Source: Azophilus sp965215035
GTDB lineage: Bacteria; Pseudomonadota; Gammaproteobacteria; Pseudomonadales; Azotimanducaceae
Reading direction: 5' to 3'
Assembly (NCBI GenBank): GCA_965215035.1
Contig: OZ244040.1
Span: forward strand, 2,170,001-2,234,000
Length of the DNA: 64,000 nt
Below the pieces are notes generated by a model. The model made no database searches. It was not told the origin of the DNA and saw nothing but the letters and a program-made list of their open reading frames with translations. Position 1 is the first letter of the stretch. Each line of letters begins with the position of its first letter. Positions 41,962 to 50,342 of this stretch are shown here, in pieces. A program made the translations under genes and the position numbers.

Positions 41962-44151
41962 ATGGATTACTTACGTGACATTGGACTAATTACGCTGTCG
42001 ATCGTTTTGGGTATGACCGGATTACCGGCGGTTGCGCAAAGCAGTAGCGAAGAAGTTGTCATCGAAGAGGTCATCGTGACCGCATCGCGTAGAGAGGAGG
42101 CCGTACAAGACGTGCCTGCATCGATTACCTCACTTGAAACGGATGCGTTTCTTGCAGGTGGCTTGAAGTCACTCAGGGATCTCGAGGGTTTTGTCCCAGG
42201 CCTTACGCTGGTGAATGGGGGTTCACCGGTGGATAACAATGTCTCATTGAGGGGGATCATTGGAGCAGGGACTGCAACGGTTGCTACCTACGTCGACGAT
42301 ATACCTTACGGCTCTGCTACGCCGTATGCAGGTGGGGCTCGACTGAGCTTGGATCAGGTGCTGGGAGATATCCAGCGGATGGAGGTGATCCGTGGTCCAC
42401 AAGGGACGCTTTATGGTGCGAGTTCTTTGGGAGGGTTGCTTAAGTATGTGACACAAGATCCTTCTCTCAGCGAATTTAGCGGTTCAATTACGGGTGACTT
42501 CTCCGAAACCGAAGATGGTGGCTCTAATCAAACGTATCGTGTATATGTCACTGCACCGATAGCTGAAGATCGCGTGGGATTCTCGGCTAGCGTCTTTTCA
42601 GACTCTTTCGACGGGTTCGTTGATGATCCCATAAGGGGGGTCGACGACATTGATGCGTACGATATGTCCGGTGGCGATATTAAGCTGCTATTCAATGTCA
42701 CCGATCGATTGAGTGCAAAACTGCTGGCGATGTATCAAGAAGCGGACTTCGACGATACGTCTCTGATGTTAGTAAACGGTAACAACGATCCGGTCGTTGA
42801 TGATCGCGAGACCACGAATTTCGCTGACACTGAACGCGACTTTAAGTTCCAACTTTATGCGATAACAGTCGACTATGACTTCGATTTCTCTACGTTCACG
42901 AGTGTTACAAGTTTTCAATCCTATGAAAACGATACCTTGGGAGATGCCACAGCAACTTTTGGCGCGAGCTTAGACATTGGCTTCGGATTACCATTAGGGA
43001 CAACGACTGCCACTGTAGGCGAAATTCTCGACACGGATCGGTTTACACAGGAGTTCCGTCTGACGTCATCGAACAATAAGAACGTTGAATGGCTTGTGGG
43101 TCTCTATTACACGGATGAAGATGCTGAAAACGATCAGCCAATCACCATCGGCGGACCCTTGGCTTTTTTAGGAGGGGACATTGCGGCACCTTCGAGTTAC
43201 GAGGAGATTGCGCTGTTCGGCAACGTGACTTTTTACCTGAATGAAGATCTTGACATCACACTTGGAGGTCGCTTTAGCCAAAACGACGTTGAAGTTGAGA
43301 TATCTTCCATGAGTGCGCTCGTCGGAAGCTTCCCATCTCAATCAACCGATGAAGATGTGCAGACCTACCTTGCTACGTTGCGCTACAGACCAAACGGGAG
43401 CACCTCGCTCTACGCGAGAGTCGCAAGCGGGTATCGACCTAATGGTGCGAACGCCGTTCCGGTCGACCCTAGTACTGGTACGCCGCTTGGTCCAACGTCG
43501 TTTGATCCAGATGAAATGTGGAGTTACGAAGCAGGGATCAAAGGTTCGCTTGGGGGCAGCTTTGACTACGAACTCGCCGTCTTCTACATGGATTGGGAGG
43601 ATATTCAGGTGCGCGCCGTAGTTAACGGCGTGGGCGCAATCGCCAATGCGCCGAGCGCGAAGAGCCAGGGAATTGAAGGAGTCTTCACCTATAAGCCCAC
43701 CGAAGCGTTTACCATCGCGGGCACCTTCAGCTTCTTCGATGCAGAGCTGACCGATGATGCGCCTCTTCCTGGTTTTGGCGGGCTAGATGGGGACTCGATC
43801 CCTCAAGTTGCGGATCAAACGCTTTCGCTGAGCGCGACGTATGACTTCGCTATTGGTGGCCGACCTGCCTACCTCAACGGTTCGGTACGACATATTGGCG
43901 AGAAAGATACGGCTTTTACCGGACCGCTTTCCGGAGTAGCTAACTTTGAGATGGACAGTTATACCCTTGCAGATATTAGCGCAGGTATTACTTTTGATGC
44001 CTTGGAAGTTGGTCTATACGTGACTAACCTGTTCGATGAAGACGAGTATCAAACGGGTACTGCCGGCTCCGGTCTGCCTGGGTCCGAAGTGGCGTTTTAT
44101 GTCCCGATGAGACCTCGCACCATCGGCTTGAGACTGGGTCTTTCCTTTTAG
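41962..44151 (+). CDS. TonB-dependent outer-membrane receptor
   Basis: A 729-residue beta-barrel receptor that brings a substrate too large for porins across the outer membrane with TonB energy. A signal peptide (about residues 1-24, ending AVAQ) precedes a TonB-box-like EEVIVTASRREE, then the plug domain (QDVPASITSLETD, VSLRGIIGAGTATVATYVDDI, MEVIRGPQGTLYGASSLGGLLKYVT) and a barrel ending in a terminal Phe (LRLGLSF). ATG 41962 is preceded by GGGGAGATTGGAG. In the island it is the expected importer for the peptidase substrate. Confidence 0.92.
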   Translation: MDYLRDIGLITLSIVLGMTGLPAVAQSSSEEVVIEEVIVTASRREEAVQDVPASITSLETDAFLAGGLKSLRDLEGFVPGLTLVNGGSPVDNNVSLRGIIGAGTATVATYVDDIPYGSATPYAGGARLSLDQVLGDIQRMEVIRGPQGTLYGASSLGGLLKYVTQDPSLSEFSGSITGDFSETEDGGSNQTYRVYVTAPIAEDRVGFSASVFSDSFDGFVDDPIRGVDDIDAYDMSGGDIKLLFNVTDRLSAKLLAMYQEADFDDTSLMLVNGNNDPVVDDRETTNFADTERDFKFQLYAITVDYDFDFSTFTSVTSFQSYENDTLGDATATFGASLDIGFGLPLGTTTATVGEILDTDRFTQEFRLTSSNNKNVEWLVGLYYTDEDAENDQPITIGGPLAFLGGDIAAPSSYEEIALFGNVTFYLNEDLDITLGGRFSQNDVEVEISSMSALVGSFPSQSTDEDVQTYLATLRYRPNGSTSLYARVASGYRPNGANAVPVDPSTGTPLGPTSFDPDEMWSYEAGIKGSLGGSFDYELAVFYMDWEDIQVRAVVNGVGAIANAPSAKSQGIEGVFTYKPTEAFTIAGTFSFFDAELTDDAPLPGFGGLDGDSIPQVADQTLSLSATYDFAIGGRPAYLNGSVRHIGEKDTAFTGPLSGVANFEMDSYTLADISAGITFDALEVGLYVTNLFDEDEYQTGTAGSGLPGSEVAFYVPMRPRTIGLRLGLSF

Positions 44152-44282
44152 TATCACTTGAGGTGTTTCCCCGACGCGGCTCTGGTGTGGTGATTTCGCA
44201 CCGAACCGTGCTGGATCTTTAGGAAAGCGCCTCCTGGCTAGTTGATTGATTCTTATGGGAAAACTAGCTGGATAAGGTGCTA

Positions 44283-44329
44283 ACTGGGGGTCAAGTAGTC
44301 GTGGGTTCAAATCCCGCCGCCCCGACCAA
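44283..44329 (+). other. Right attachment site (attR): tRNA-Pro 3' fragment
   Basis: Forty-six of 47 bases match tRNA-Pro(GGG) from the anticodon loop to just past CCA (27410-27456). The 5' half of the tRNA is absent, so this is not a working gene. It marks the outer edge of the island and the return to GC-rich sequence. Confidence 0.88.
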
Positions 44330-44593
44330 GTCAATAAAATTATTATATTTCAACGGGCTAACTGAAAAACCAAAAAAACCCGACCGGCTCGGCCCGGATC
44401 AGCCCCCCGCCGCAAGTCCCGTCACAGGGCGAGCCTGCCCGAAAGTCCACCACCGCGGGGCTCTGCCTCGTTCACTACCTGCCGAACGGTACGGGGTCCA
44501 CGGTGGTGGTCCGGGCAACGTACCGTGTCGGCGTGCGCCCGCTGAGGGCCGTGTTCCGGTTCGGCGTCTTCGAGACGGCGAGGGGGCTCCACG

Positions 44594-45337
44594 CTACAGC
44601 CTCAGCCGCTTGAAGACCCGTTCGGGAACGGCGCGTATGAAGAGCATGATCGGACGCCAGACACGGCGCACGTACACCAGGTCGCGACGCCGCCGGATCG
44701 CCCGGACGATTGCCGTGGCCACTTCCTCGGGCGTGGCGGTCAGCCTTGGGGGCAGGTCCATCCCGTCGGTCATGCGGGTGCGCACGAAGCCCGGCTTGAC
44801 CGTTACCACGTGGACGCCGGATGCGGACAGCCGGTTGCGCAAGCCGGACAGGAACGCCGTGAACCCCGCCTTGGCCGAGCCGTATACGTAGTTCGCGGCG
44901 CGCCCGCGCTCGCCCGCCACCGAGCTGACACCGACTAGCACGCCGCTGCCGCGCCGCTCGAAGCGCTCCGCCAGCGCCCCCATCAGCAGCGCGGGGCTGA
45001 CATAGTTGGTCCGCATCACCCGCTCCGCGGCGACGATGTCGCGCTGGCTCTCCGCCTGGTCGCCAAGCAGCCCGACCACGCAAACCGCCACCTCCGGTAG
45101 GGGGTCGAGCGCATCGAGCAGCGAGACGCCGCCGTCGTCCCGGAGCGCATCGACGCAATGCAAGGTCACGACGGCACCGGTACGTACCCTGATGTCCCGC
45201 GCTTCCCGCTCGAGCCGCGCCGGGTCGCGCCCGGCGAGCTGCATCGCGTAGCCGCCGCCCGCCAGCTCGTGCGCTATGGCGCGGCCGATGTCCGACGTGG
45301 CGCCGAGCACCAGCGCCGCCGCGTGCCCGTCGTTCAT
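44594..45337 (-). CDS. DprE2-like SDR oxidoreductase
   Basis: A 247-residue short-chain dehydrogenase. The NAD(P)-binding motif is GATSDIGRAIA and the active site SSVAGERGRAANYVYGSAKAG contains Ser and YxxxK. It resembles mycobacterial DprE2, which with DprE1 turns decaprenyl-phosphoryl-ribose to arabinose: shared stretches include VVGLLGD, the AGER-R-AN-VYGS-KAG block, VKPGFVRTRM and a C-terminal IRAVPERVFKRL. Start at ATG 45337; the upstream extension lacks homology. It overlaps the stop of the glycosyltransferase-like gene by four bases. No DprE1-like gene is in the window. Confidence 0.85.
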   Translation of the reverse strand: MNDGHAAALVLGATSDIGRAIAHELAGGGYAMQLAGRDPARLEREARDIRVRTGAVVTLHCVDALRDDGGVSLLDALDPLPEVAVCVVGLLGDQAESQRDIVAAERVMRTNYVSPALLMGALAERFERRGSGVLVGVSSVAGERGRAANYVYGSAKAGFTAFLSGLRNRLSASGVHVVTVKPGFVRTRMTDGMDLPPRLTATPEEVATAIVRAIRRRRDLVYVRRVWRPIMLFIRAVPERVFKRLRL

Positions 45338-47775
45338 GGCGGGGGCCTCCCGTCGCCTCCGGGGCCGGCGACGATAACAGTGCCTTCCCAGAGCCGGCCC
45401 TCGCCGGTGTACTGGCCGGTGCGGAGCTTGGCGATGGGATAGTCCGGCAGTCTGCGCACCGCCGCGCAACGCTCTCCGCCCCCTGTGTATTCTTTCATCC
45501 GGAAATCCAGATTGTCGAAACCGTATCGCCGGCGCCTGCGGGAAAGGTCGTGCTCGTCAACCGGAAACACATGCAGGAAGAACCGTGCGTCATTGTCGTC
45601 CCGGCGGCATGGCTGCCTGAAGTAGATCAGATGCTTCCCCAGTAGGTGGACATCGAACACCGAGCGGATGGCCGCCTTCGTCCTCTTGGCTGTCTCCAGC
45701 CGGGACGGGTCGTCAGCGAGCGGCCTGATCCACCCAGAATATCTCATGACAGCGGTCCGGCACAGCCCCGCCTCGTTAATCGTCCAGGGGTGAAGCGCCA
45801 GCGCGTCCACCTTTCCGTTCGACCAGGGCCATGGCCATACCAACAGCTCACCCGGCGCGCAATTCCTCGCGAACACCTGCACCCAAGGGTTCCAAACACG
45901 CGTCCACGAGAATCCCAAGTCCCCAAAACGATAGTTGAAGTCCGGCACCGCCTCCTCCCAGGACAGGTCGGCGTATTGGATGCCTCGCACACGCAGGCTG
46001 CGCCCGGCAAAACGGTCGAGAACCCACTCCTCGTCCGGGGAGCCAAAAGGCATCCAGAGGTCCGGGCCGACCCGTACGGCATAGCGCCCCCGCATGAGCG
46101 CCTTCGCTGGGCTGTCCGCCGCGGCATGTACGGTGATGTTGACGCCCCGCTCCTCGAGGTAGCCCGGCGGCGGCCGCCGGTCATGGCCGATTTCGCGTTC
46201 ATGGTTGGCACGGGTCACCGGGTTGCGGGCCACGGTGGCATCGGTCAGGCCGTATTGATCGATGACTTTCAGGTCCGGAAGATAATAGGACGAAATGCCA
46301 AGTGCGCCGTAGGTCGCCAGAGCGTCATCGGGAATAAGTCCCCGTTCCATCTTCTCGTAGGGCTTGTACGCTCGAATTCGGGATGCGGCGAACTCGCGGT
46401 GTCTTCCAAAGAGTGCACCGACCATCTGGCGGGCAGTCCGGCGTCGCAGGTCGTTGGACATGGCGACGAGCATCGGCATTCCCGGAGCGGTCAGCAGCCA
46501 CCCGGCATTGTCGCCGTCGAGTTCTACATGCCCCCGTCGAGAAACCCACTCGAACCAGTCCCGTAGCGCAGCCCCCTCGAACAGCCGCGCGCCCTGGATT
46601 GCGCCGGCGTAGAACAGCACCGGCACGAAAACGGCCACCGCGCAGGCCCGCGCGCCCATCCCACCAAGCCCGGGAAGACGGGAACGCCAACGCCCGGCCG
46701 CCAGGCGCGAGCCGAGGCGCGCGACCCCCGACGCCGCGGGCAGCGCCAGCAGCGGCCAGTAGAAGTCCAGCGGCCGGTACTCGAAAAGGTCCCCGCCAAT
46801 CCGCATCACGTAGGCCATGTGGACGCCCACCAGCAGGAGCGGTAGCGCGAACGCCCCGTCCCGGCGCGCCCGCCAGCGCTCGCGCGCCGCCACGGCGGCC
46901 AGCGGCAACAGTAGATACAGCCCCGTCTCCAGCGCCGCCGCCCACAGGTAGCGAAAACCCGACCCGTACCAGGGCCGCACGTGCTTGGCGTAGTACGTGT
47001 TGGGCAGCCACTCGCCATAATAGGCGTGGCGGAACAGGTAGTGCGCGGCCACCAGCGCCACGAACGGCGCCGCCAGCCACGCCAGCCGCCGCCAGTCCGG
47101 CCGAAGGCGCCCGGCGTCCGCCATCGTCTGCAGGGCGAACCAGCCGATGCACAGGCCCCCGACCAACAACCCCTCGGGCCGGGTATAGGCCGCCAGCGCC
47201 AGGCTCAGCGACGCCGCCGCCAGGCCCCGGCGCTCCGAGCGCCACAGGCTCAGGCACACCACCGCCACCACGATGAACAGGGTGAACTGCCGCGTCTCCA
47301 GCCCCCCGCCCGAGGTCCACACCGCGAAGGTGGCGCTGGAGCACAGCAGGCCGAACGCCATCCAGGCCACCAGCCACCGGTGGCGCAACTGCGGCAGGCG
47401 GGCGAGCCACACCCCCAGCGCGGCGACGGTGCCGACGGTGCAGGCCACCGACAGCCAGGGCGCCGCCAGCTCCGGGGGTATTCCAAGCACCTTCCACAGC
47501 GCGGCCAGCTCCAGCACCCACAGGAGGTTGGTGTAGCCCTCGACGTATTCGCCGGGGTTGAACACCAGCCCGTGCCCGTCCAGCAGGTTGCGGGCGTAGC
47601 GGAAGCTGATGAAGGCGTCGTCGCAAAGGAACCAGGCGGTGGCGGAGAGCCAGCCCAGCAGCGCCAGCCACGGCAGGAACGACAGCGCGACTCCCGCGCC
47701 GCGCCCGCCCTTGACCCGCCGGAGAGGCTGTCCCATCATCCCTCCCATCGACCTAGGACATCCCCCCCAACTCAA
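45334..47775 (-). CDS. AftB-like membrane glycosyltransferase
   Basis: An 813-residue protein with about ten membrane helices in the first 430 residues followed by a large soluble domain. The loop after the first helix reads CDDAFISFRYARNLLDGHGLVFNPGEYVEGYTN, the acidic pattern of GT-C enzymes that use lipid-linked sugars and very like mycobacterial arabinosyltransferase AftB. The reductase after it would make the matching donor. The start is unsettled: TTG 47775 has GGGGAAG upstream, while ATGs lie at 47748, 47739 and 47736. Confidence 0.78.
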   Translation of the reverse strand: MSWGGCPRSMGGMMGQPLRRVKGGRGAGVALSFLPWLALLGWLSATAWFLCDDAFISFRYARNLLDGHGLVFNPGEYVEGYTNLLWVLELAALWKVLGIPPELAAPWLSVACTVGTVAALGVWLARLPQLRHRWLVAWMAFGLLCSSATFAVWTSGGGLETRQFTLFIVVAVVCLSLWRSERRGLAAASLSLALAAYTRPEGLLVGGLCIGWFALQTMADAGRLRPDWRRLAWLAAPFVALVAAHYLFRHAYYGEWLPNTYYAKHVRPWYGSGFRYLWAAALETGLYLLLPLAAVAARERWRARRDGAFALPLLLVGVHMAYVMRIGGDLFEYRPLDFYWPLLALPAASGVARLGSRLAAGRWRSRLPGLGGMGARACAVAVFVPVLFYAGAIQGARLFEGAALRDWFEWVSRRGHVELDGDNAGWLLTAPGMPMLVAMSNDLRRRTARQMVGALFGRHREFAASRIRAYKPYEKMERGLIPDDALATYGALGISSYYLPDLKVIDQYGLTDATVARNPVTRANHEREIGHDRRPPPGYLEERGVNITVHAAADSPAKALMRGRYAVRVGPDLWMPFGSPDEEWVLDRFAGRSLRVRGIQYADLSWEEAVPDFNYRFGDLGFSWTRVWNPWVQVFARNCAPGELLVWPWPWSNGKVDALALHPWTINEAGLCRTAVMRYSGWIRPLADDPSRLETAKRTKAAIRSVFDVHLLGKHLIYFRQPCRRDDNDARFFLHVFPVDEHDLSRRRRRYGFDNLDFRMKEYTGGGERCAAVRRLPDYPIAKLRTGQYTGEGRLWEGTVIVAGPGGDGRPPP

Positions 47776-47805
47776 CCACTTCCCCGCAGCGACAATCCGA
47801 CAATC

Positions 47806-49344
47806 TCACCCTATCTTCTTATTGGACAAAGGGCCCCCGCCGTTGTCGTGTTTCCTCTCTGGGGCCCTCTTCGGCCAGTTGAATTCGGGCCAGGTTTCCC
47901 GCGCGGTAGCCCCGACCGCGTCCGGCGCATCGGGGTCGGCCCCGGCGGCGAGCAGCGTCTCCGCCACGTCCGTCCAGCGGCATTCGGCGACCACATGCAG
48001 CGGCGTGCGGCCCATCGCATCGCGGATGTCGAGTGCGCCTCGGTCCCGGCGGATCAGGGCATCCAGCGCGTCGGCGTCGCCCAGCATGGCGGCCTCGTGC
48101 GGCGGGAATTCGCAGGCGATCGCGTGGGACGCCAGCGAGGGGATGGGACAGCCGTAGCGTCGCGCCCAGCCGCCGGACGCCGGACCGGAAACGGATTGCA
48201 GGAAGCCTCGCTCGCGCAGAACCCCGAACGCGCGCCGGGCGTCTTCCCTTTCTCCGTATTGGAACGCGACTTGGATGGCGTCGAGCGTGTTCCTTAGATC
48301 GGCCGGTCCGTTCCTGCGAATAGTCGCCATGGCCTCGGCCACCTGGCGCCCGCGCTCCTGAATAAGTTCGTTGTCATAGCGCGTGTCGTAGTAGGCGAGG
48401 CGCCGCCTAGCGGCGTCGCGGCGCACGGCGTCGAGGTCGGCCGTGGCCAGCCGCCCCGGGTCGCGCCCCGGCGCGGCAAGCTGGCCTGCCAGCGCGACCA
48501 GGAAGTGGTTGGTGTGCATCGGCCACCCCTGGCTGTCGCGGACCAGGGCGTCGGCCCAGCGTGCGGCCCCGCCGGCCGTCGCCGCCACCCCGAAGCGCTC
48601 CAGCCAGCCATCGAACAGTTCGCGGACCTCGCCGTCGGACAGGGGGCCGAGCGTGTGGACGCTCTCGACCTCGTTCGAGAAGCGGCTCAGCCGGATGCCG
48701 GGCTGGCCCAGGTGCTCCCGCAGATGCCCCAGGCCCGCGAGCACGGGCAGGATGGGCAGACGGGCGAAGTGCCCCTCGTGGAGGTGGGCGAACAGGGCAG
48801 ACTCGCTCTCGTACGGCCGCACGTTCTGCGCCTCGTCGACCATCAGAACCACGGGATGCGGCAGGTCGCGCTGTTCGGCCAGCGCGCGAACCTCCTTCTC
48901 CGCTTCCTCGGACAGGCGCGTACCCGGTGTGACCAGCTTGACTAGGGCACCGACGAGGACATGCGCGTACCGCCTGCCGATCGACGCGGGAACCGCCTGG
49001 TCGACCACATCCACGAATCTGTCCGGGTCGCGCAGATCCAGCAGGCTGATGTTGACGGCGACCGGGGCACCGGCATCCTCGGCCGCCTGCGCCGCGCTCC
49101 ATTTCTTCTCCATGTGCGCCAGGAGCGCCGACTTCCCGGCGCCGGGGGCACCCTGGACCACGCGCGTCAGGCCGGGGAATCGGCGACCATCCCGCCAACG
49201 CGCAAGCGTTGTTGCCGCCGTTGCCTCGATGTCGGCGACCACGCCGCGCCTACCCGCGAAGACAGGCGGGGCTTCCCGCGCCTCTCCGGCCACATAGTCC
49301 CGCAGCGCCTCCCTCTGCCCGGCGCGCCGGGTGTGTTCCTCCAT
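47806..49344 (-). CDS. AAA-type ATPase with C-terminal ankyrin repeats
   Basis: A 512-residue protein. The N-terminal ATPase has Walker A GAPGAGKSALL and Walker B VVLMVDEAQN, with sensor-like and helical regions to about residue 400; this is the AAA_16/STAND-like class. The end has ankyrin units (HEAAMLGDADALDALI and DAMGRTPLHVVAECRWTDVAETLLAAGADPDAPD). ATG 49344 is preferred; the frame continues upstream to 49560 without clear homology. Ankyrin-ATPase proteins occur in defence loci and in host-associated bacteria; its partner and trigger are unknown. It lies 30 bases before the glycosyltransferase gene. Confidence 0.75.
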   Translation of the reverse strand: MEEHTRRAGQREALRDYVAGEAREAPPVFAGRRGVVADIEATAATTLARWRDGRRFPGLTRVVQGAPGAGKSALLAHMEKKWSAAQAAEDAGAPVAVNISLLDLRDPDRFVDVVDQAVPASIGRRYAHVLVGALVKLVTPGTRLSEEAEKEVRALAEQRDLPHPVVLMVDEAQNVRPYESESALFAHLHEGHFARLPILPVLAGLGHLREHLGQPGIRLSRFSNEVESVHTLGPLSDGEVRELFDGWLERFGVAATAGGAARWADALVRDSQGWPMHTNHFLVALAGQLAAPGRDPGRLATADLDAVRRDAARRRLAYYDTRYDNELIQERGRQVAEAMATIRRNGPADLRNTLDAIQVAFQYGEREDARRAFGVLRERGFLQSVSGPASGGWARRYGCPIPSLASHAIACEFPPHEAAMLGDADALDALIRRDRGALDIRDAMGRTPLHVVAECRWTDVAETLLAAGADPDAPDAVGATARETWPEFNWPKRAPERKHDNGGGPLSNKKIG

Positions 49345-49707
49345 GGTTCCCGTCCGGTCGGCCCCGACACCGCAATTGTACCGTAATGTGCCGCGCGTCC
49401 CGGATGACTGGAGACGCTGGGGCCCGGCGAATGTTATGCCGTGCTCGCGAACGGCCGGTTCACACGCCAACAACTTGCCCCGTTCCGGGCGGACGCCCCC
49501 GCGCCCGAAGCCGGGGCGACCGGCCAATCGGCCCCGAGATCCCGAGGTGGCCATGAACATCCGGATCGCTTCCCGCCCGCGCCCGGATGCCTGGCCTTAC
49601 CGGCCGCCGGGGTGTTCCGCCCGGCCCGCGACCGCGATGCCCCGGTGCCGGCCGGCGACATTGGGCGCACTCCAATCGGGGGTCAGTTCTGGATGCCGGC
49701 TAACAGC

Positions 49708-50331
49708 CTACACTGGCGCGCCCGCTTGCCGCAGTAGCTTATCCACTCGGCTGCTCCATGACAGCGGCCGCCCGACCACACTGGCCGTCGTCGCCGTGTC
49801 CGGTCGCGACTTGGCGAGTACCACGCCTTCGTGGCCGCCCCAGACCTTCGCGCTGCGCCCGCTGTTCGCATCTCTCCGAAGTTCGAGTCGCGTCACGTGG
49901 CCTCCGAAGGCCATTACTCCATAGCGCATGCCTTCGATCTCCTTCGCGTCCTCGGAGAAATGCATCCACGCCTCGCAGTGGATGATCGGGAAGTCGCGTC
50001 TCTCGTTCGCCCTGTCGACCGTCTGCCGCACGAGGCCCTCGCCGTCCGGAACGTGGAAGCGGCAGGAAGCTCCGTACACGTAGTGGTCCGAGCTCGTCAC
50101 GAACCCGCCGCCAGTGTCCTCGAACTGCAATAGACGTTGGTCTGCCCCGTAACAGTTTCCGTCGATCATCACTTGGAACGCGACCGTCGAGTAGCAACGC
50201 CGCGCCGTCTCCTCACCGTCGGCGTCTAGCGGCCACTCGACCAGGACAAAATAGTTGACCGGCGGAGGTGGGGAGTTCCCATCCGGCTGGCCCGCCAGCC
50301 TCTCGCGCAGTTCGTCCGACAGATCCCGCAC
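49708..50331 (-). CDS. Hypothetical protein
   Basis: A 207-residue soluble protein that I do not recognise. It has a Pro-rich stretch (SPPPPVNYFVLVEW) and mixed beta-rich sequence with Cys residues at scattered positions, but no signal peptide, membrane span or nucleotide motif. It follows the 50343 gene by 11 bases on the same strand, so the two are probably co-expressed and may work together. Confidence 0.55.
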   Translation of the reverse strand: MRDLSDELRERLAGQPDGNSPPPPVNYFVLVEWPLDADGEETARRCYSTVAFQVMIDGNCYGADQRLLQFEDTGGGFVTSSDHYVYGASCRFHVPDGEGLVRQTVDRANERRDFPIIHCEAWMHFSEDAKEIEGMRYGVMAFGGHVTRLELRRDANSGRSAKVWGGHEGVVLAKSRPDTATTASVVGRPLSWSSRVDKLLRQAGAPV

Positions 50332-50342
50332 ACCGCCTCCCC

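Noticed and set aside
27717..44151. Known microcystin-degrading mlr cluster
   Set aside because: S12, M81 and MFS members are present, but there is no MlrA-like membrane protease and the extra M19, DUF2817, DadA and TonB genes differ from mlrABCD.
27379..44329. Integrase gene for the island
   Set aside because: I looked for a recombinase between the att copies and found only broken DDE transposases of three insertion sequences; none is a tyrosine or serine recombinase.
44277..44329. Second functional tRNA-Pro gene
   Set aside because: Only the 3' portion of the tRNA is present; acceptor 5' strand and D arm are missing, so it is the attachment-site duplicate.
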